Positions 15,045-23,365 of a DNA stretch of 64,000 nt are shown piece by piece. The number at the start of each line of letters is the position of its first letter. Within the stretch, counting starts at the first letter, position 1. Source of the stretch: Pectobacterium sp. CFBP8739 (GTDB lineage Bacteria > Pseudomonadota > Gammaproteobacteria > Enterobacterales > Enterobacteriaceae); assembly GCF_013449375.1 (NCBI RefSeq), contig NZ_JACDRR010000009.1, positions 1 through 64,000 of the forward strand. The letters are read 5' to 3'. Both the position numbers and the translations under genes were made by a program. The notes below the pieces were generated by a model. The model had not been told where the DNA came from. It was given only the letters and a program-made list of their open reading frames with translations, and searched no databases.

Positions 15045-16250
15045 TCACTCTGCCTTCTTATTCTCCGCGCCTTGTTTTTCTACCGTTGGCTCCGTTGCCG
15101 TCTTACTGCCACTCCCCATCGCATCAAGGTCTTCAGGTGTTACCGTCGTCGCGTACAAGCGGCCTTCCTCGATAAAATCTTCGTCGATACCTTCAATATT
15201 CTCCTGATTATCCCGCCCAGAGAGGATGTTCCAGCAGGCAATGAACAGCGCAGCAATCAACGGGCCAATCACAAAACCGTTAATTCCGTAGATTTCCATA
15301 CCGCCCAGCGTGGCAATCAGAATCAGGTAATCCGGCATTTTGGTGTCTTTCCCCACCAGCAGCGGGCGCAAAATGTTATCCACCAGCCCAATCACCAGCA
15401 CGAAGAACGCGACGATGAAGATGGCCTGCCAGAGCATATCTGTTGCAAAGAGATAGATCGCAGCAGGTACCCAGATAATCGCCGAGCCCACGGCAGGGAT
15501 CAGCGACAGGAACGCCATCAGCGAGCCCCACAGCAGGTTACCGTCTATCCCTGCGATGGAGAACGCAATGCCGCCCAGCGTCCCCTGCACCATCGCCACC
15601 GCAGCGGTGCCCTTCACCGTCGCGCGGGATACTGCGGCAAACTTCACCAACAGATGGTGCTTAACATGGGTGGACAGCGGCAACGATTCCAGAATCAGGT
15701 TCACCAGATAAGCGCCCTCTTTCAGGAGGAAAAACAGTAAATAGAGCATCACCCCGAAGCCAATGAAGAAGGTAAATGTCCCTTTGCCGATCAGCAGCAC
15801 GCTTCCCGCTAGATACTGCCCACCTTTGAGCGCAACCTGCGACAACGCTTGCTGTATTTTGGTGGCGTTATCCAAATTGTGTTCCGCTAGGAAATGCCGC
15901 GCCCACTTCGGCAAATGCTGAAGCAGCTCCGCCAGTACCACTGGGAATTGGGTATTGCTGTCCTGCAATTGGGTGTATACCCCATTAATCTCAACCACCA
16001 ACGAGGAAACGATGATCCCCAATGGAATGAAGACGATCAGGAAAATGATCAGGACCGTCAGTAGCGAGGCAACACCGTTGTTATCTTTTAATTTTTGCCG
16101 AATTTTGTTTTTCAGCGGATGGAAGATGACGGCCAGCACTGCTGCCCACAAGATGGCGGAATAATACGGCGCCAGTATGTCAAAAAATGCCAGCGTGACG
16201 ACAAATAAGATCAGGATGAAGAATCCCTTCGTAAGCCCTTTACTATTCAC
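15045..16250 (-). CDS. AI-2E family transporter (PerM/TqsA superfamily)
   Basis: A 401-aa inner-membrane protein of the AI-2E (UPF0118) family. Helix pairs at the N-terminus (GFFILILFVVTLAFF, YYSAILWAAVLAVIF, LLTVLIIFLIVFIPLG) are followed by a soluble segment (about 90-150). The conserved C-terminal helices include LLWGSLMAFLSLIPAVGSA and LIATLGGMEIYGINGFVIGP. Family members export small molecules or ions; the AI-2 role of TqsA should not be assumed. A GTG at 16250 is chosen because GAAGGGG lies eight bases upstream; a longer frame to 16310 lacks such a site. The tail is acidic, with EDFIEE. Confidence 0.85.
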   Translation of the reverse strand: MNSKGLTKGFFILILFVVTLAFFDILAPYYSAILWAAVLAVIFHPLKNKIRQKLKDNNGVASLLTVLIIFLIVFIPLGIIVSSLVVEINGVYTQLQDSNTQFPVVLAELLQHLPKWARHFLAEHNLDNATKIQQALSQVALKGGQYLAGSVLLIGKGTFTFFIGFGVMLYLLFFLLKEGAYLVNLILESLPLSTHVKHHLLVKFAAVSRATVKGTAAVAMVQGTLGGIAFSIAGIDGNLLWGSLMAFLSLIPAVGSAIIWVPAAIYLFATDMLWQAIFIVAFFVLVIGLVDNILRPLLVGKDTKMPDYLILIATLGGMEIYGINGFVIGPLIAALFIACWNILSGRDNQENIEGIDEDFIEEGRLYATTVTPEDLDAMGSGSKTATEPTVEKQGAENKKAE

Positions 16251-16343
16251 AACGATTTCCCCTTCGTTCAATCTGACCTCGAAATATAGAACGAAGTGGG
16301 TCGTTTGCAATATAGGAAAAAGCGCCGGATTCGGAGGAAATGG

Positions 16344-16844
16344 CTACATGAGCGCCTCATGAGTGGCAATAAAGTCATCTTTTAGCTGGCTATACACGGC
16401 GGCATCGTTGTCACATTCCAGCGCAGCGGCGCGCTTTATTGCCGCGTATTCCGCGCACACAGAAGGGTTTGCCCGCAGATAATCCCGAAAAGCCAGATGC
16501 CGCTGAATATGCCCATTACCCACCACAAAAGCGTGAAGATGATGAGTACGCGCAGCGCCGCCTTTAGTGTAGTAACGACGTCCCGCTATGCCATTTTCGC
16601 CGCGAGGGCGATAGCCCAGATCGACCATGACATGATCGAATCGGTCCAAATCGGACAACGACACCACTTCCAGCAGCATATCAATCACTGGTTTGGCCGG
16701 TAACCCCGGCACCGCCGTGCTACCGATATGATGCAGTCTCACCGCGACGTCGCCGAGCGCCTGCGTGAGTTCTCTTGCCGCCGTTGTATAATTTGTCGCC
16801 CACTGTGGATCGTAATCCACCACGGTAATTGTCCGTCCACCCAT
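16344..16844 (-). CDS. GrpB family protein (UPF0157)
   Basis: A 166-aa protein with the GrpB signature. TITVVDYDPQWATNYTTAAR at the start is followed by LHHIGSTAVPGLPAKPVID, a nucleotidyltransferase-like motif, and later HHLHAFVVGNGHIQRHLAFR. The family belongs to the nucleotidyltransferase fold and its cellular role is poorly defined. The ATG at 16844 follows GAGGGATAAAAAC; an upstream TTG is less likely. Confidence 0.88.
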   Translation of the reverse strand: MGGRTITVVDYDPQWATNYTTAARELTQALGDVAVRLHHIGSTAVPGLPAKPVIDMLLEVVSLSDLDRFDHVMVDLGYRPRGENGIAGRRYYTKGGAARTHHLHAFVVGNGHIQRHLAFRDYLRANPSVCAEYAAIKRAAALECDNDAAVYSQLKDDFIATHEALM

Positions 16845-17056
16845 GTTTTTATCCCTCAACGCAGTCTTCTCGCGTAAAGGGTATCAACGTTCAGGGGACG
16901 ATTCAAAAGCCATCAGCTCAATGTATTGTCAGGGTAGGGAGTGCTCTGATCCTGTTTACCGCTAAAAGTTAGATTTATTCAACAACGCCGATATTGCTTA
17001 ATGTAAAAGGTATCTCTTAGGCGACATATTTTATTATATAATTACTAATTCCCATA

Positions 17057-17084
17057 AAAATCATTATCCATAGATAATGGTTTT
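17057..17084. promoter_or_regulatory. Inverted repeat upstream of hcp
   Basis: Arms AAAATCATTATC and GATAATGGTTTT around a four-base centre, one mismatch. It lies about 100 bases before the hcp start in an AT-rich 320-bp gap (16860-17180). It resembles an AT-rich operator (Fur-like or other) as much as a terminator. Nothing else is recognised in this gap. Confidence 0.4.
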
Positions 17085-17180
17085 GTGTGTTTTAATAATT
17101 TATCTGAGAGAGTATTATACCCATGCAAAAGAGACTACGGCTCCGAACCGGAGAATGGAATTTATTTGTATGGAGGCATA

Positions 17181-17660
17181 ATGTCCAATCTTATTTATCT
17201 TAGCGTTACTGGGGAAAAACAGGGACTGATATCAGCAGGATGTTCATCTCTGGACTCTATTGGCAACAAGTATCAATCGGCACATGAGAATGAAATTTTT
17301 GTTTATGAGTTGGTGAACAACATTAGTCGGGAAGAAAATATTTCAATGCTTCCGGTAGAAATCAGAAAGCCAATTGATAAAGCCACGCCATTGTTCGCTC
17401 AGGCAATCAATGATAAGGAAAAACTAGAGTGCATTTTTTCGTTCTACCGAACGGCGCAGTCTGGTGGAAATGAACTTTATTTTAGGATGAAGCTTCGTGA
17501 TGCACTTATTAGCAACATACGCTTTTTCTATCCTAATTCACTGACACATAATGAAGTTCAGCCACAGGAAAGCGTATCATTCAAGTTTGCTTCTATTGAA
17601 TGGGAGCATGTTATTGCAAGAACAAGCGCTTACATGCTTTGGCAGAATGTAGTCTACTAA
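17181..17660 (+). CDS. hcp: Hcp family type VI secretion protein
   Basis: A 159-aa Hcp (TssD) protein, the usual length. Signature blocks are IYLSVTGEKQGLISAGCSS, DSIGNKYQSAHENEIFVYEL, IRKPIDKATPLFAQAI and the ending WEHVIARTSAYMLWQN. Hcp forms the hexameric inner tube of the type VI secretion system and carries or chaperones effectors. The ATG follows a strong GGAGG. A frame reaching back to 17085 has no ribosome site. No other T6SS structural gene is in the window, so this is an orphan hcp. Its 3' neighbours on the opposite strand may be an accessory pair. Confidence 0.92.
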   Translation: MSNLIYLSVTGEKQGLISAGCSSLDSIGNKYQSAHENEIFVYELVNNISREENISMLPVEIRKPIDKATPLFAQAINDKEKLECIFSFYRTAQSGGNELYFRMKLRDALISNIRFFYPNSLTHNEVQPQESVSFKFASIEWEHVIARTSAYMLWQNVVY

Positions 17661-17671
17661 GACTACATTAA

Positions 17672-17701
17672 AGGCCGAATTATTTTCGGCCTGATCTTTT
17701 T
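17672..17701 (+). terminator. Terminator after hcp
   Basis: Stem AGGCCGAA/TTCGGCCT followed by GATCTTTTT. It overlaps the 3' end of the convergent 65-aa gene, whose stop lies in the loop. Confidence 0.75.
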
Positions 17702-17877
17702 GAAAAAAACTTTATGTCTACATAAACAATAATAACAATAGAAAGAATAGTCAGCTTACCCCAATGGTCAGGGATGAATTCGTAGAATAAAACCCCCAAA
17801 ACAATCATTAATGCCATCATGGTATAGGTATTAATAAACTCTTTAACGGCATAAGAAATTATTTTTTTTAAGCTCAT
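17680..17877 (-). CDS. Small two-helix membrane protein
   Basis: A 65-aa protein with two predicted transmembrane helices: TYTMMALMIVLGVLFYEFI (about 17-35) and KLTILSIVIIVYVDIKFF (about 41-58). The C-terminus is basic (SKRSGRK). It starts inside the stop of the 231-aa gene (ATGA overlap), so the two are translationally coupled. No family recognised. By position and topology it could be an immunity protein for a membrane-acting toxin, but no direct evidence exists. The stop lies in the hcp terminator. Confidence 0.65.
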   Translation of the reverse strand: MSLKKIISYAVKEFINTYTMMALMIVLGVLFYEFIPDHWGKLTILSIVIIVYVDIKFFSKRSGRK

Positions 17878-18569
17878 TTTTTTAAAATTCCGTTTATTGC
17901 TTCTGTGATATCGATTTTGTCATAGGGATTTTTGGGCACGTAGGGAGACAGGCGCTCTTCAAATACGAAGTATAACATCTCAACCTGCATAGCATAGAGA
18001 GACCAGTATAGCTCCGGACATACGTCATGTAGGTGCCGTGCAGACATTGCCGCCTTCTGAACTTTCCCATGAAATGTGAGAGCACTCATCCCTATCAGCG
18101 AGTATTTATTAATCGTTCTGCGAATGGATAGTGAAAAATTCAGCGAAGTTGCAATATGCTTTGCAAGCAGATAAGCGACTGACATTTTTATTGCTCGACT
18201 TGTTGCGAACTCTGATGCAGCTGATACGCCTAATATGGCTTTAGCTATTAATTCCTGCTCTCTTTCTTCGGTGTCTTTTAAAAGTATTTTAAGATACGCT
18301 ATTAGCATATCTATTATTACATCTTTTCTCTTGTATATCTGTTTAATAGCCAGATACATCCGTTCATTTTCAGATTTCAGTTGCTGACAGTCAGAATTAT
18401 ATTTCTCTATTAAACAGGACGAATACCATGTTGCTCTTTCTATACCACTATATAAATCATCACCAATTTTTATTGTATTATCTTTTATTTTATCTGTCAT
18501 GCTATCCAAATGAGTGGCGAGAACTCTGTCGGACTCCATTTTGTATTTTAAATATTCTGATAATTGCAT
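17874..18569 (-). CDS. Unknown 231-aa protein next to hcp
   Basis: No family recognised. The N-terminal third is helical and charged (MQLSEYLKYKMESDR, with a likely coiled coil near residues 60-80). The middle holds an amphipathic to hydrophobic stretch: AKAILGVSAASEFATSRAIK and MSVAYLLAKHIATSLNFS (about 108-146). The end is acidic. No signal peptide. The ATG has an AAAAGGGA site. It is the first gene of a two-gene unit with a 65-aa membrane protein, pointing toward hcp. The helical middle part could insert in membranes, so a pore-forming effector is one possibility; a non-toxic regulator is another. AT-rich codon use suggests transfer. Confidence 0.65.
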   Translation of the reverse strand: MQLSEYLKYKMESDRVLATHLDSMTDKIKDNTIKIGDDLYSGIERATWYSSCLIEKYNSDCQQLKSENERMYLAIKQIYKRKDVIIDMLIAYLKILLKDTEEREQELIAKAILGVSAASEFATSRAIKMSVAYLLAKHIATSLNFSLSIRRTINKYSLIGMSALTFHGKVQKAAMSARHLHDVCPELYWSLYAMQVEMLYFVFEERLSPYVPKNPYDKIDITEAINGILKK

Positions 18570-18762
18570 ATTAAATCCCTTTTATTAGGCTATTTCTATC
18601 CCTTTATATAGATAGCTTACCCGAATAACTGGCAATAATTCAATATTTTTACCTGACTGGTAACTTGCATCCTACTAATTACGGTATGAAAGTGTTGTTT
18701 TTCGAGAGAATGCGATAATATATCCTTGTCTAAATAAAATTTAATGGCTTTCGGATGTGATG

Positions 18763-18791
18763 AAAAAAACCCGTAGCGGTAAAACTACGGG
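18763..18791 (-). terminator. Minus-strand terminator left of the IS remnant
   Basis: On the minus strand CCCGTAG pairs with CTACGGG and is followed by seven T residues. It would end leftward transcription coming from lldD through the IS remnant. It also shields the 231-aa gene downstream. Confidence 0.7.
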
Positions 18792-18910
18792 CAGATGCCT
18801 TCCCTGATGCTGTTTATGGCATATCAATTATTTTGAGGGTAAAACCTTCTACTCGCCTTCAAATCTAAAGAACTTAAGTTCCATGGTTGATATTCTTTCC
18901 CCCAGAAAAG

Positions 18911-19063
18911 GGCTTTGTTAAATAAATCATTTTTGAGACGCAGCGGAGTCCTCTCATCATCAATCAGGCAATGCGAACGCTAACTGACGTCATTTTATTC
19001 AACGCCTTCAGCCGCGCCATTGCCTCACCCACCTGCGCATCATAATCACACAGCGACAACCGC
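18911..19063 (-). mobile_element. IS903-like (IS5 family) remnant
   Basis: The left end is GGCTTTGTTAAATAAATC (18911-18928), which as I recall differs from the IS903 terminal repeat by one base. On the minus strand the interval 19063-18964 reads as the C-terminal end of an IS5/IS903 transposase: DYDAQVGEAMARLKALNKMT then SVSVRIA and a stop. Only about 150 bp remain and the right end is missing. The remnant abuts the lldD stop directly. The rest of the 394-bp gap from 18570 holds a terminator and nothing else I recognise. Confidence 0.85.
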
Positions 19064-20224
19064 TTACAGACCATCCAGCCGCCGCTGAGTCGCCTGCACC
19101 AGCGAGTCGGTGGTGATATCGGCAATAGCTTTAGCTCCCGTGAGCGTCATCGCCACGCGCATCTCTTTTTCGATCAGGTTCAGTAGGTTAACCACGCCCG
19201 CTTCACCTGCGGCTGCCAATGCATAGACAAACGCGCGCCCGAGCATCACGCCGTCCGCGCCCAGCGCGATCATCCGCACCACGTCCAATCCGGTACGAAT
19301 ACCGGAATCCGCCAGAATGGTGATGTCGCCTTTCACTGCATCGGCGATAGCAGGCAAGGCATGTGCCGTCGAGAGCACGCCGTCCAACTGACGGCCACCG
19401 TGATTGGAAACCACAATGCCATCTGCGCCGAACCTGACCGCTTCTTTGGCATCTTCTGGGTCGAGGATGCCTTTAATGATCATCGGCCCTTTCCACATCT
19501 CGCGGATCCACGCCAAATCCTGCCATGAAATAGAAGCATCGAAATTCTCCGCCAGCCAGCCGATATAGTTTTCCAGCGTCGTCGGCGTACCACGATAAGC
19601 GGAAACGTTGCCCAGATCATGAGGTTTACCGTTCAGGCCAACATCCCATGCCCACTGTGGATGAACCATCGCCTGCAACACACGGCGCATCGCCGCATTC
19701 GGGCCACTCATACCAGAGTGCGCATCACGATAGCGCGCACCCGGCGTCGGCATATCCACGGTGAATACCAGCGTCTTGACCCCCGCCGCCTGCGCACGTT
19801 CCAACACATTGCGCATAAAGCCGCGGTCTTTTAACACGTAGAGCTGGAACCACAGCGGCCGATCGATTGTGGGCGCGACTTCCTCAATCGGGCAGACGGA
19901 AACGGTAGACAGCGTAAAGGGAATGCCCTTTTGCGCCGCCGCACGGGCAGCCTGCACCTCGCCGCGTCGGGCGTACATCCCAGTCAGGCCAACGGGGGCC
20001 AGCACCACCGGCATCGCCAGTTTTTCGCCGAGCAGTTGGGTTTCTAGGCTCAGGTCAGAAACATTTTTCAGGATGCGTTGGCGTAGCGCGATATCCGCCA
20101 GATCGGCGGTATTACGCCTGAGCGTGTGCTCACCATATGCACCACCATCGATGTAATGGAACAGAAACGGCGGTAGCCTACGCTGCGCCGCCGCTCGGTA
20201 ATCCGTTGAAGCAGAGATGATCAT
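19064..20224 (-). CDS. lldD: FMN-dependent L-lactate dehydrogenase
   Basis: A 386-aa member of the FMN-dependent alpha-hydroxy acid dehydrogenases, oxidising L-lactate to pyruvate at the inner membrane. Family features: [17 protein letters not shown] near the start, [19 protein letters not shown], the catalytic histidine in [15 protein letters not shown] and the FMN-phosphate site [19 protein letters not shown]. The C-terminus ends [14 protein letters not shown], slightly shorter than the E. coli tail, and the stop codon touches the IS903-like remnant. The tail may therefore be altered. The ATG has a GAAAGGA site. It lies downstream of aldA on the same strand (228-bp gap), which fits lactaldehyde to lactate to pyruvate. 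The regulator and permease genes of the E. coli lld operon are absent here. Confidence 0.93.
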   Translation of the reverse strand: MIISASTDYRAAAQRRLPPFLFHYIDGGAYGEHTLRRNTADLADIALRQRILKNVSDLSLETQLLGEKLAMPVVLAPVGLTGMYARRGEVQAARAAAQKGIPFTLSTVSVCPIEEVAPTIDRPLWFQLYVLKDRGFMRNVLERAQAAGVKTLVFTVDMPTPGARYRDAHSGMSGPNAAMRRVLQAMVHPQWAWDVGLNGKPHDLGNVSAYRGTPTTLENYIGWLAENFDASISWQDLAWIREMWKGPMIIKGILDPEDAKEAVRFGADGIVVSNHGGRQLDGVLSTAHALPAIADAVKGDITILADSGIRTGLDVVRMIALGADGVMLGRAFVYALAAAGEAGVVNLLNLIEKEMRVAMTLTGAKAIADITTDSLVQATQRRLDGL

Positions 20225-20290
20225 CGTCCTTTCCCATCCTTCTTCTTGTTTGTGCCACGGTTACGGTGAGTAGCATGACCGTTACTGGAG

Positions 20291-20463
20291 CTGCTTTTAG
20301 TGGAATTCATGCTGTTCACTTAAGTCCATTTTTAGGGGAAACACAGGGGGAGGTTCCCGCAGGGACACCTCACCCCTGTGGTCGCCCCGTGTATCTCAAT
20401 ACTTAAACGATCGGCATGACTTTAGTGAAATTGCCTGTTAGTAAAACTGCTTTTAGTGGAATT
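20291..20463. repeat. 17-bp direct repeats flanking a hairpin insert
   Basis: CTGCTTTTAGTGGAATT occurs at 20291-20307 and again at 20447-20463, where it spans the aldA stop codon. A degenerate third copy (CTTTAGTGAAATT) lies near 20419. The 139 bp between the exact copies include a long imperfect hairpin near 20343-20380 (GAGGTTCCC against GGGACACCTC). Confidence 0.6.
20368..20408 (-). repeat. 41-bp dispersed repeat, copy A
   Basis: Read on the minus strand it runs from GTTTAAGTATTGAGATACAC to ACAGGGGTGAGG. It matches the plus-strand copy at 60170-60210 over 41 bp with three differences. Both copies lie in gaps between genes. The copy here is part of the hairpin-bearing insert after aldA. 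Confidence 0.75.
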
Positions 20464-21892
20464 GAAGGTACGCGACATGCGTTTGCAGATATTCCTGCAA
20501 GCCGTGCTTGCCGTCCGCTCCGCCCACACCGGATTTACGCCAGCCCGCATGGAAGCCCTGCATCGCCTCGAAGTTCTCACGGTTGATATAGGTTTCGCCG
20601 AATTTCAGCCCTTTCAGTGCTTTCATCGCGGTGTTGATGTTCTGCGTATAGATCGATGACGTCAGGCCGTATTCACTGTCATTCGCCATCGCGATCGCCT
20701 CTTCCAACGTGTCGAAGGTCGCGACGGGCAGCACCGGACCAAACACCTCTTCGTGCATGATCGGCATGTCTTGCTTCACATCCACCAACAGCGTAGGCGG
20801 GTAGAAATAGCCCGTACCGCTTTCACGCTTACCACCGAGCAGCACTGTCGCCCCTTGCGATACCGCTTTCGCCACTTTGTTTTCCACGCGCTGTAACGCC
20901 GCCGCGCTGATCAGTGGCCCCATATCCAGCGCTTTTTTCTCCGCCGTGTTGCCGAAGGTCACCTGCTCCATCGCAGCTTTAATACGGGCGATAAATTCGT
21001 TGTAGATGCCTTTCTGCACATAAACACGCTCGGCACAGTTACACACCTGCCCACTGTTGATGACGCGGGAACTGACAATGGCTTTCACCGCCAGATCGAG
21101 ATCCGCATCGTCCATCACGATGGCTGGCGCTTTACCGCCCAGCTCAAGCGACACTTTGGTGACGTTCTGTGCCGCCGCCGTCATGGTGGCGATCCCCGCC
21201 GCTACGCTGCCGGTCAGGCTGACCATGCCCACTTTCGGGTTAGCCGCCAGCTCTTGCCCAACCGTCGGGCCATAGCCGGTCACAAAATTAATGACGCCTT
21301 TTGGCAAACCAATCTTGTGAATGATTTCGGCGAAAATCACCGCATTATTCGGTGTGATTTCACTCGGTTTAATAACGATGGTGTTGCCAGTAATCAGCGC
21401 CGGTGCCGCTTTACGCGCAATCAGGAAGAAGGGGAAGTTCCACGGCAGGATTCCGGTTGTGACGCCTATCGCTTTGCGGAAGACGAAGATGTTTTCGTTC
21501 GGGCGGTCGCTCTGAATGATTTCTCCTTCATAACGGCGTGCCCACTCCGCCATATAGTCCAGATAATCGGCGGTAAACAGGACTTCCGTCTGTGCCAAGC
21601 CGTGCGTTTTACCGCCTTCGGCAATGATGGTGTCGGTCAGTTCGGCTTCGCGCTCGCGGATACCGTCGGCAATCTTGTGCAGCCAAACGCCGCGCTCAAC
21701 CGCAGGCAATGCTTCCCAGCCCGGCTGTGCGGCTTCTGCCGCATCTATCGCTCTTTTCGCATCATCAGCGGAGCCTTCTGGGATCTGCGAAATGACCTGC
21801 TCTGTGGCCGGATTCACCACATCAATCCACTTCCCGCTGCTGTTTTCAACAAACTCACCGTTGATGTACATACGTTTCTGGGTGGTGCTCAT
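20453..21892 (-). CDS. aldA: Lactaldehyde dehydrogenase AldA
   Basis: A 479-aa NAD-dependent aldehyde dehydrogenase, the same length as E. coli AldA and highly similar throughout. The active-site cysteine lies in NSGQVCNCAERVYVQKG, the general-base glutamate in VSLELGGKAPAIV, and an ALD-typical PWNFPFFLIARK is present. It oxidises L-lactaldehyde (from rhamnose or fucose) and glycolaldehyde. The ATG at 21892 follows GGAGACGCC; an upstream TTG is not preferred. The gene is followed by a repeat insert and lldD. Confidence 0.94.
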   Translation of the reverse strand: MSTTQKRMYINGEFVENSSGKWIDVVNPATEQVISQIPEGSADDAKRAIDAAEAAQPGWEALPAVERGVWLHKIADGIREREAELTDTIIAEGGKTHGLAQTEVLFTADYLDYMAEWARRYEGEIIQSDRPNENIFVFRKAIGVTTGILPWNFPFFLIARKAAPALITGNTIVIKPSEITPNNAVIFAEIIHKIGLPKGVINFVTGYGPTVGQELAANPKVGMVSLTGSVAAGIATMTAAAQNVTKVSLELGGKAPAIVMDDADLDLAVKAIVSSRVINSGQVCNCAERVYVQKGIYNEFIARIKAAMEQVTFGNTAEKKALDMGPLISAAALQRVENKVAKAVSQGATVLLGGKRESGTGYFYPPTLLVDVKQDMPIMHEEVFGPVLPVATFDTLEEAIAMANDSEYGLTSSIYTQNINTAMKALKGLKFGETYINRENFEAMQGFHAGWRKSGVGGADGKHGLQEYLQTHVAYLQFH

Positions 21893-22221
21893 GTCAGGCG
21901 TCTCCAAAATAGGGTAAGGGAATACAACGCATAAACGAATTGTTAAAAAAACACGCTTTTTTTGTGAAGTTTTGCCATGCTGCGCGATTTACGCGGCATT
22001 TACCTTTTCATGGCTGCCATCTCAGTCTAGCAAGTGGCAAAAAAGCCATGCTGAGCACGCCTGACGTAACACTTTTGCAAAGAATAGGGAATGAGGGCAC
22101 CACGTTTGCCAACGCTCTTGGCAGGGCGCAGATGAGGCGTGGGTAAGTCAGTTCAGAGAGCGGGATTAATGAAAGATAAAATACCGAGAGCGGCAGGAGA
22201 AAGACGCCTGCCGCACACGAC
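21893..22221. other. Gap upstream of aldA
   Basis: About 330 bp containing the aldA promoter region. A TGTGAAGTTTTGCCA stretch near 21965 is only a weak CRP-like match. A stable hairpin GCGGCAGG/CCTGCCGC at 22190-22214 directly follows the DUF3829 gene and probably ends its transcript. No further feature seen. Confidence 0.45.
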
Positions 22222-23262
22222 TTACCCTTTATTCATACTAGCAATGTAGCGATTTCTGGCTTGATTTCGGTTGTTATACTCATCAACCAATCTGTTGAAA
22301 CTATTGATCATGTTATTATAATTTCTTTCGAGATCGGCGTTCTTCCCTTTACCCAAATCGCGACGTAATGCTTTCACATTCGCCAGCAACGCAGAAGCGT
22401 TGGGTTCCAGATAAAACCAGAAGGGATCCGCTGCTGTTTTACCTTCAGACTTCGCCCGATTCGCTTCACCATAGGCTTTGGCTGTTTCTAACGCCTGTTG
22501 GTATGCCGTTTCAAGTGGCTGCAAATTCTCCACCGTCAAACGATCTTGCGTATTCAGTGCATCGATAGCATCGATAACACCACGGGCTTCCAACATGACA
22601 TTTTCGGTATGCCACCAGATATCTTTCCCATTACGCTGTTCCATCGCAGTCAGGGCTTGTTTCTCTATCGCCAGATTACGCGAGGCGACAAGACTATGGA
22701 TGCGGTCAGATTTTGCAAAAAACGTCTTGAACAGCGGCGCAATTTGAGCCTGAAGAGCCTTGCCCTTAGCCATTCCATCATCTTTGTAATCGCCTTGGGA
22801 ATAGTAGGTATCGACGCTCTGAACCAGAGGAATCAATTGTTGCAGCGTTTGCGCATATTCGGTACCGAGCGCGTCAAGTTCTGGGTCGCTTTGCCCATTC
22901 TTCACACCCGCGTTCAATCCCTCAATACAACTCTTGGCAATGGCATACTGATCACCATGCTGGGCTAAGGTGAAACGAGTCTGCAAATTCCAGAAAGCGT
23001 TCCCTTTCGTGACTTGGTTTTCATACGCAGTCTGATAACGCGCATAAGCACCTCGCCAGGCGCCATCGACACCATTAATACACGTCACAAACGGGGCCAG
23101 TTTCGCTACCATTGCTTCACTTTCTTTCGACAGCAAGGTCTCAACATTCTCTTCCGCTTTACCCCCGTTGCTGTCCATTAATGCGTTTAATGCCCCAGTT
23201 TTATAAAGAAACGCACCGCCAATTACGACCACCGTGGCTAAAATACTGACTACCTTCTTCAC
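22222..23262 (-). CDS. DUF3829 protein, YiiG-like
   Basis: A 346-aa DUF3829 (YiiG-type) envelope protein. The N-terminus has a single hydrophobic segment (VVSILATVVVIGGAFLY), probably an uncleaved anchor or signal since no lipobox is seen. The remainder is helical (FVTCINGVDGAWRGAYARYQ, ALDTEYAQTL-type repeats). The start is a GTG at 23262 because AGGAGAG lies just upstream; a longer frame to 23331 lacks a ribosome site. Function unknown; a single gene with its own hairpin terminator. Confidence 0.75.
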   Translation of the reverse strand: MKKVVSILATVVVIGGAFLYKTGALNALMDSNGGKAEENVETLLSKESEAMVAKLAPFVTCINGVDGAWRGAYARYQTAYENQVTKGNAFWNLQTRFTLAQHGDQYAIAKSCIEGLNAGVKNGQSDPELDALGTEYAQTLQQLIPLVQSVDTYYSQGDYKDDGMAKGKALQAQIAPLFKTFFAKSDRIHSLVASRNLAIEKQALTAMEQRNGKDIWWHTENVMLEARGVIDAIDALNTQDRLTVENLQPLETAYQQALETAKAYGEANRAKSEGKTAADPFWFYLEPNASALLANVKALRRDLGKGKNADLERNYNNMINSFNRLVDEYNNRNQARNRYIASMNKG

Positions 23263-23365
23263 CAAAACTCTCCTGTTAGTAATAAAGAAATGTGCTCGCC
23301 TCAGGCTCCAATGCCCATAACTGCGAGTCAAAAAATAATAACATGAGTTATAATTCGTGGCGTCA

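Noticed and set aside
15045-16250. Naming the AI-2E family gene tqsA (AI-2 exporter)
   Set aside because: The family is broad and includes other exporters; nothing here ties it to AI-2.
21960-21980. CRP site for aldA
   Set aside because: Only one half-site matches; too weak to call.
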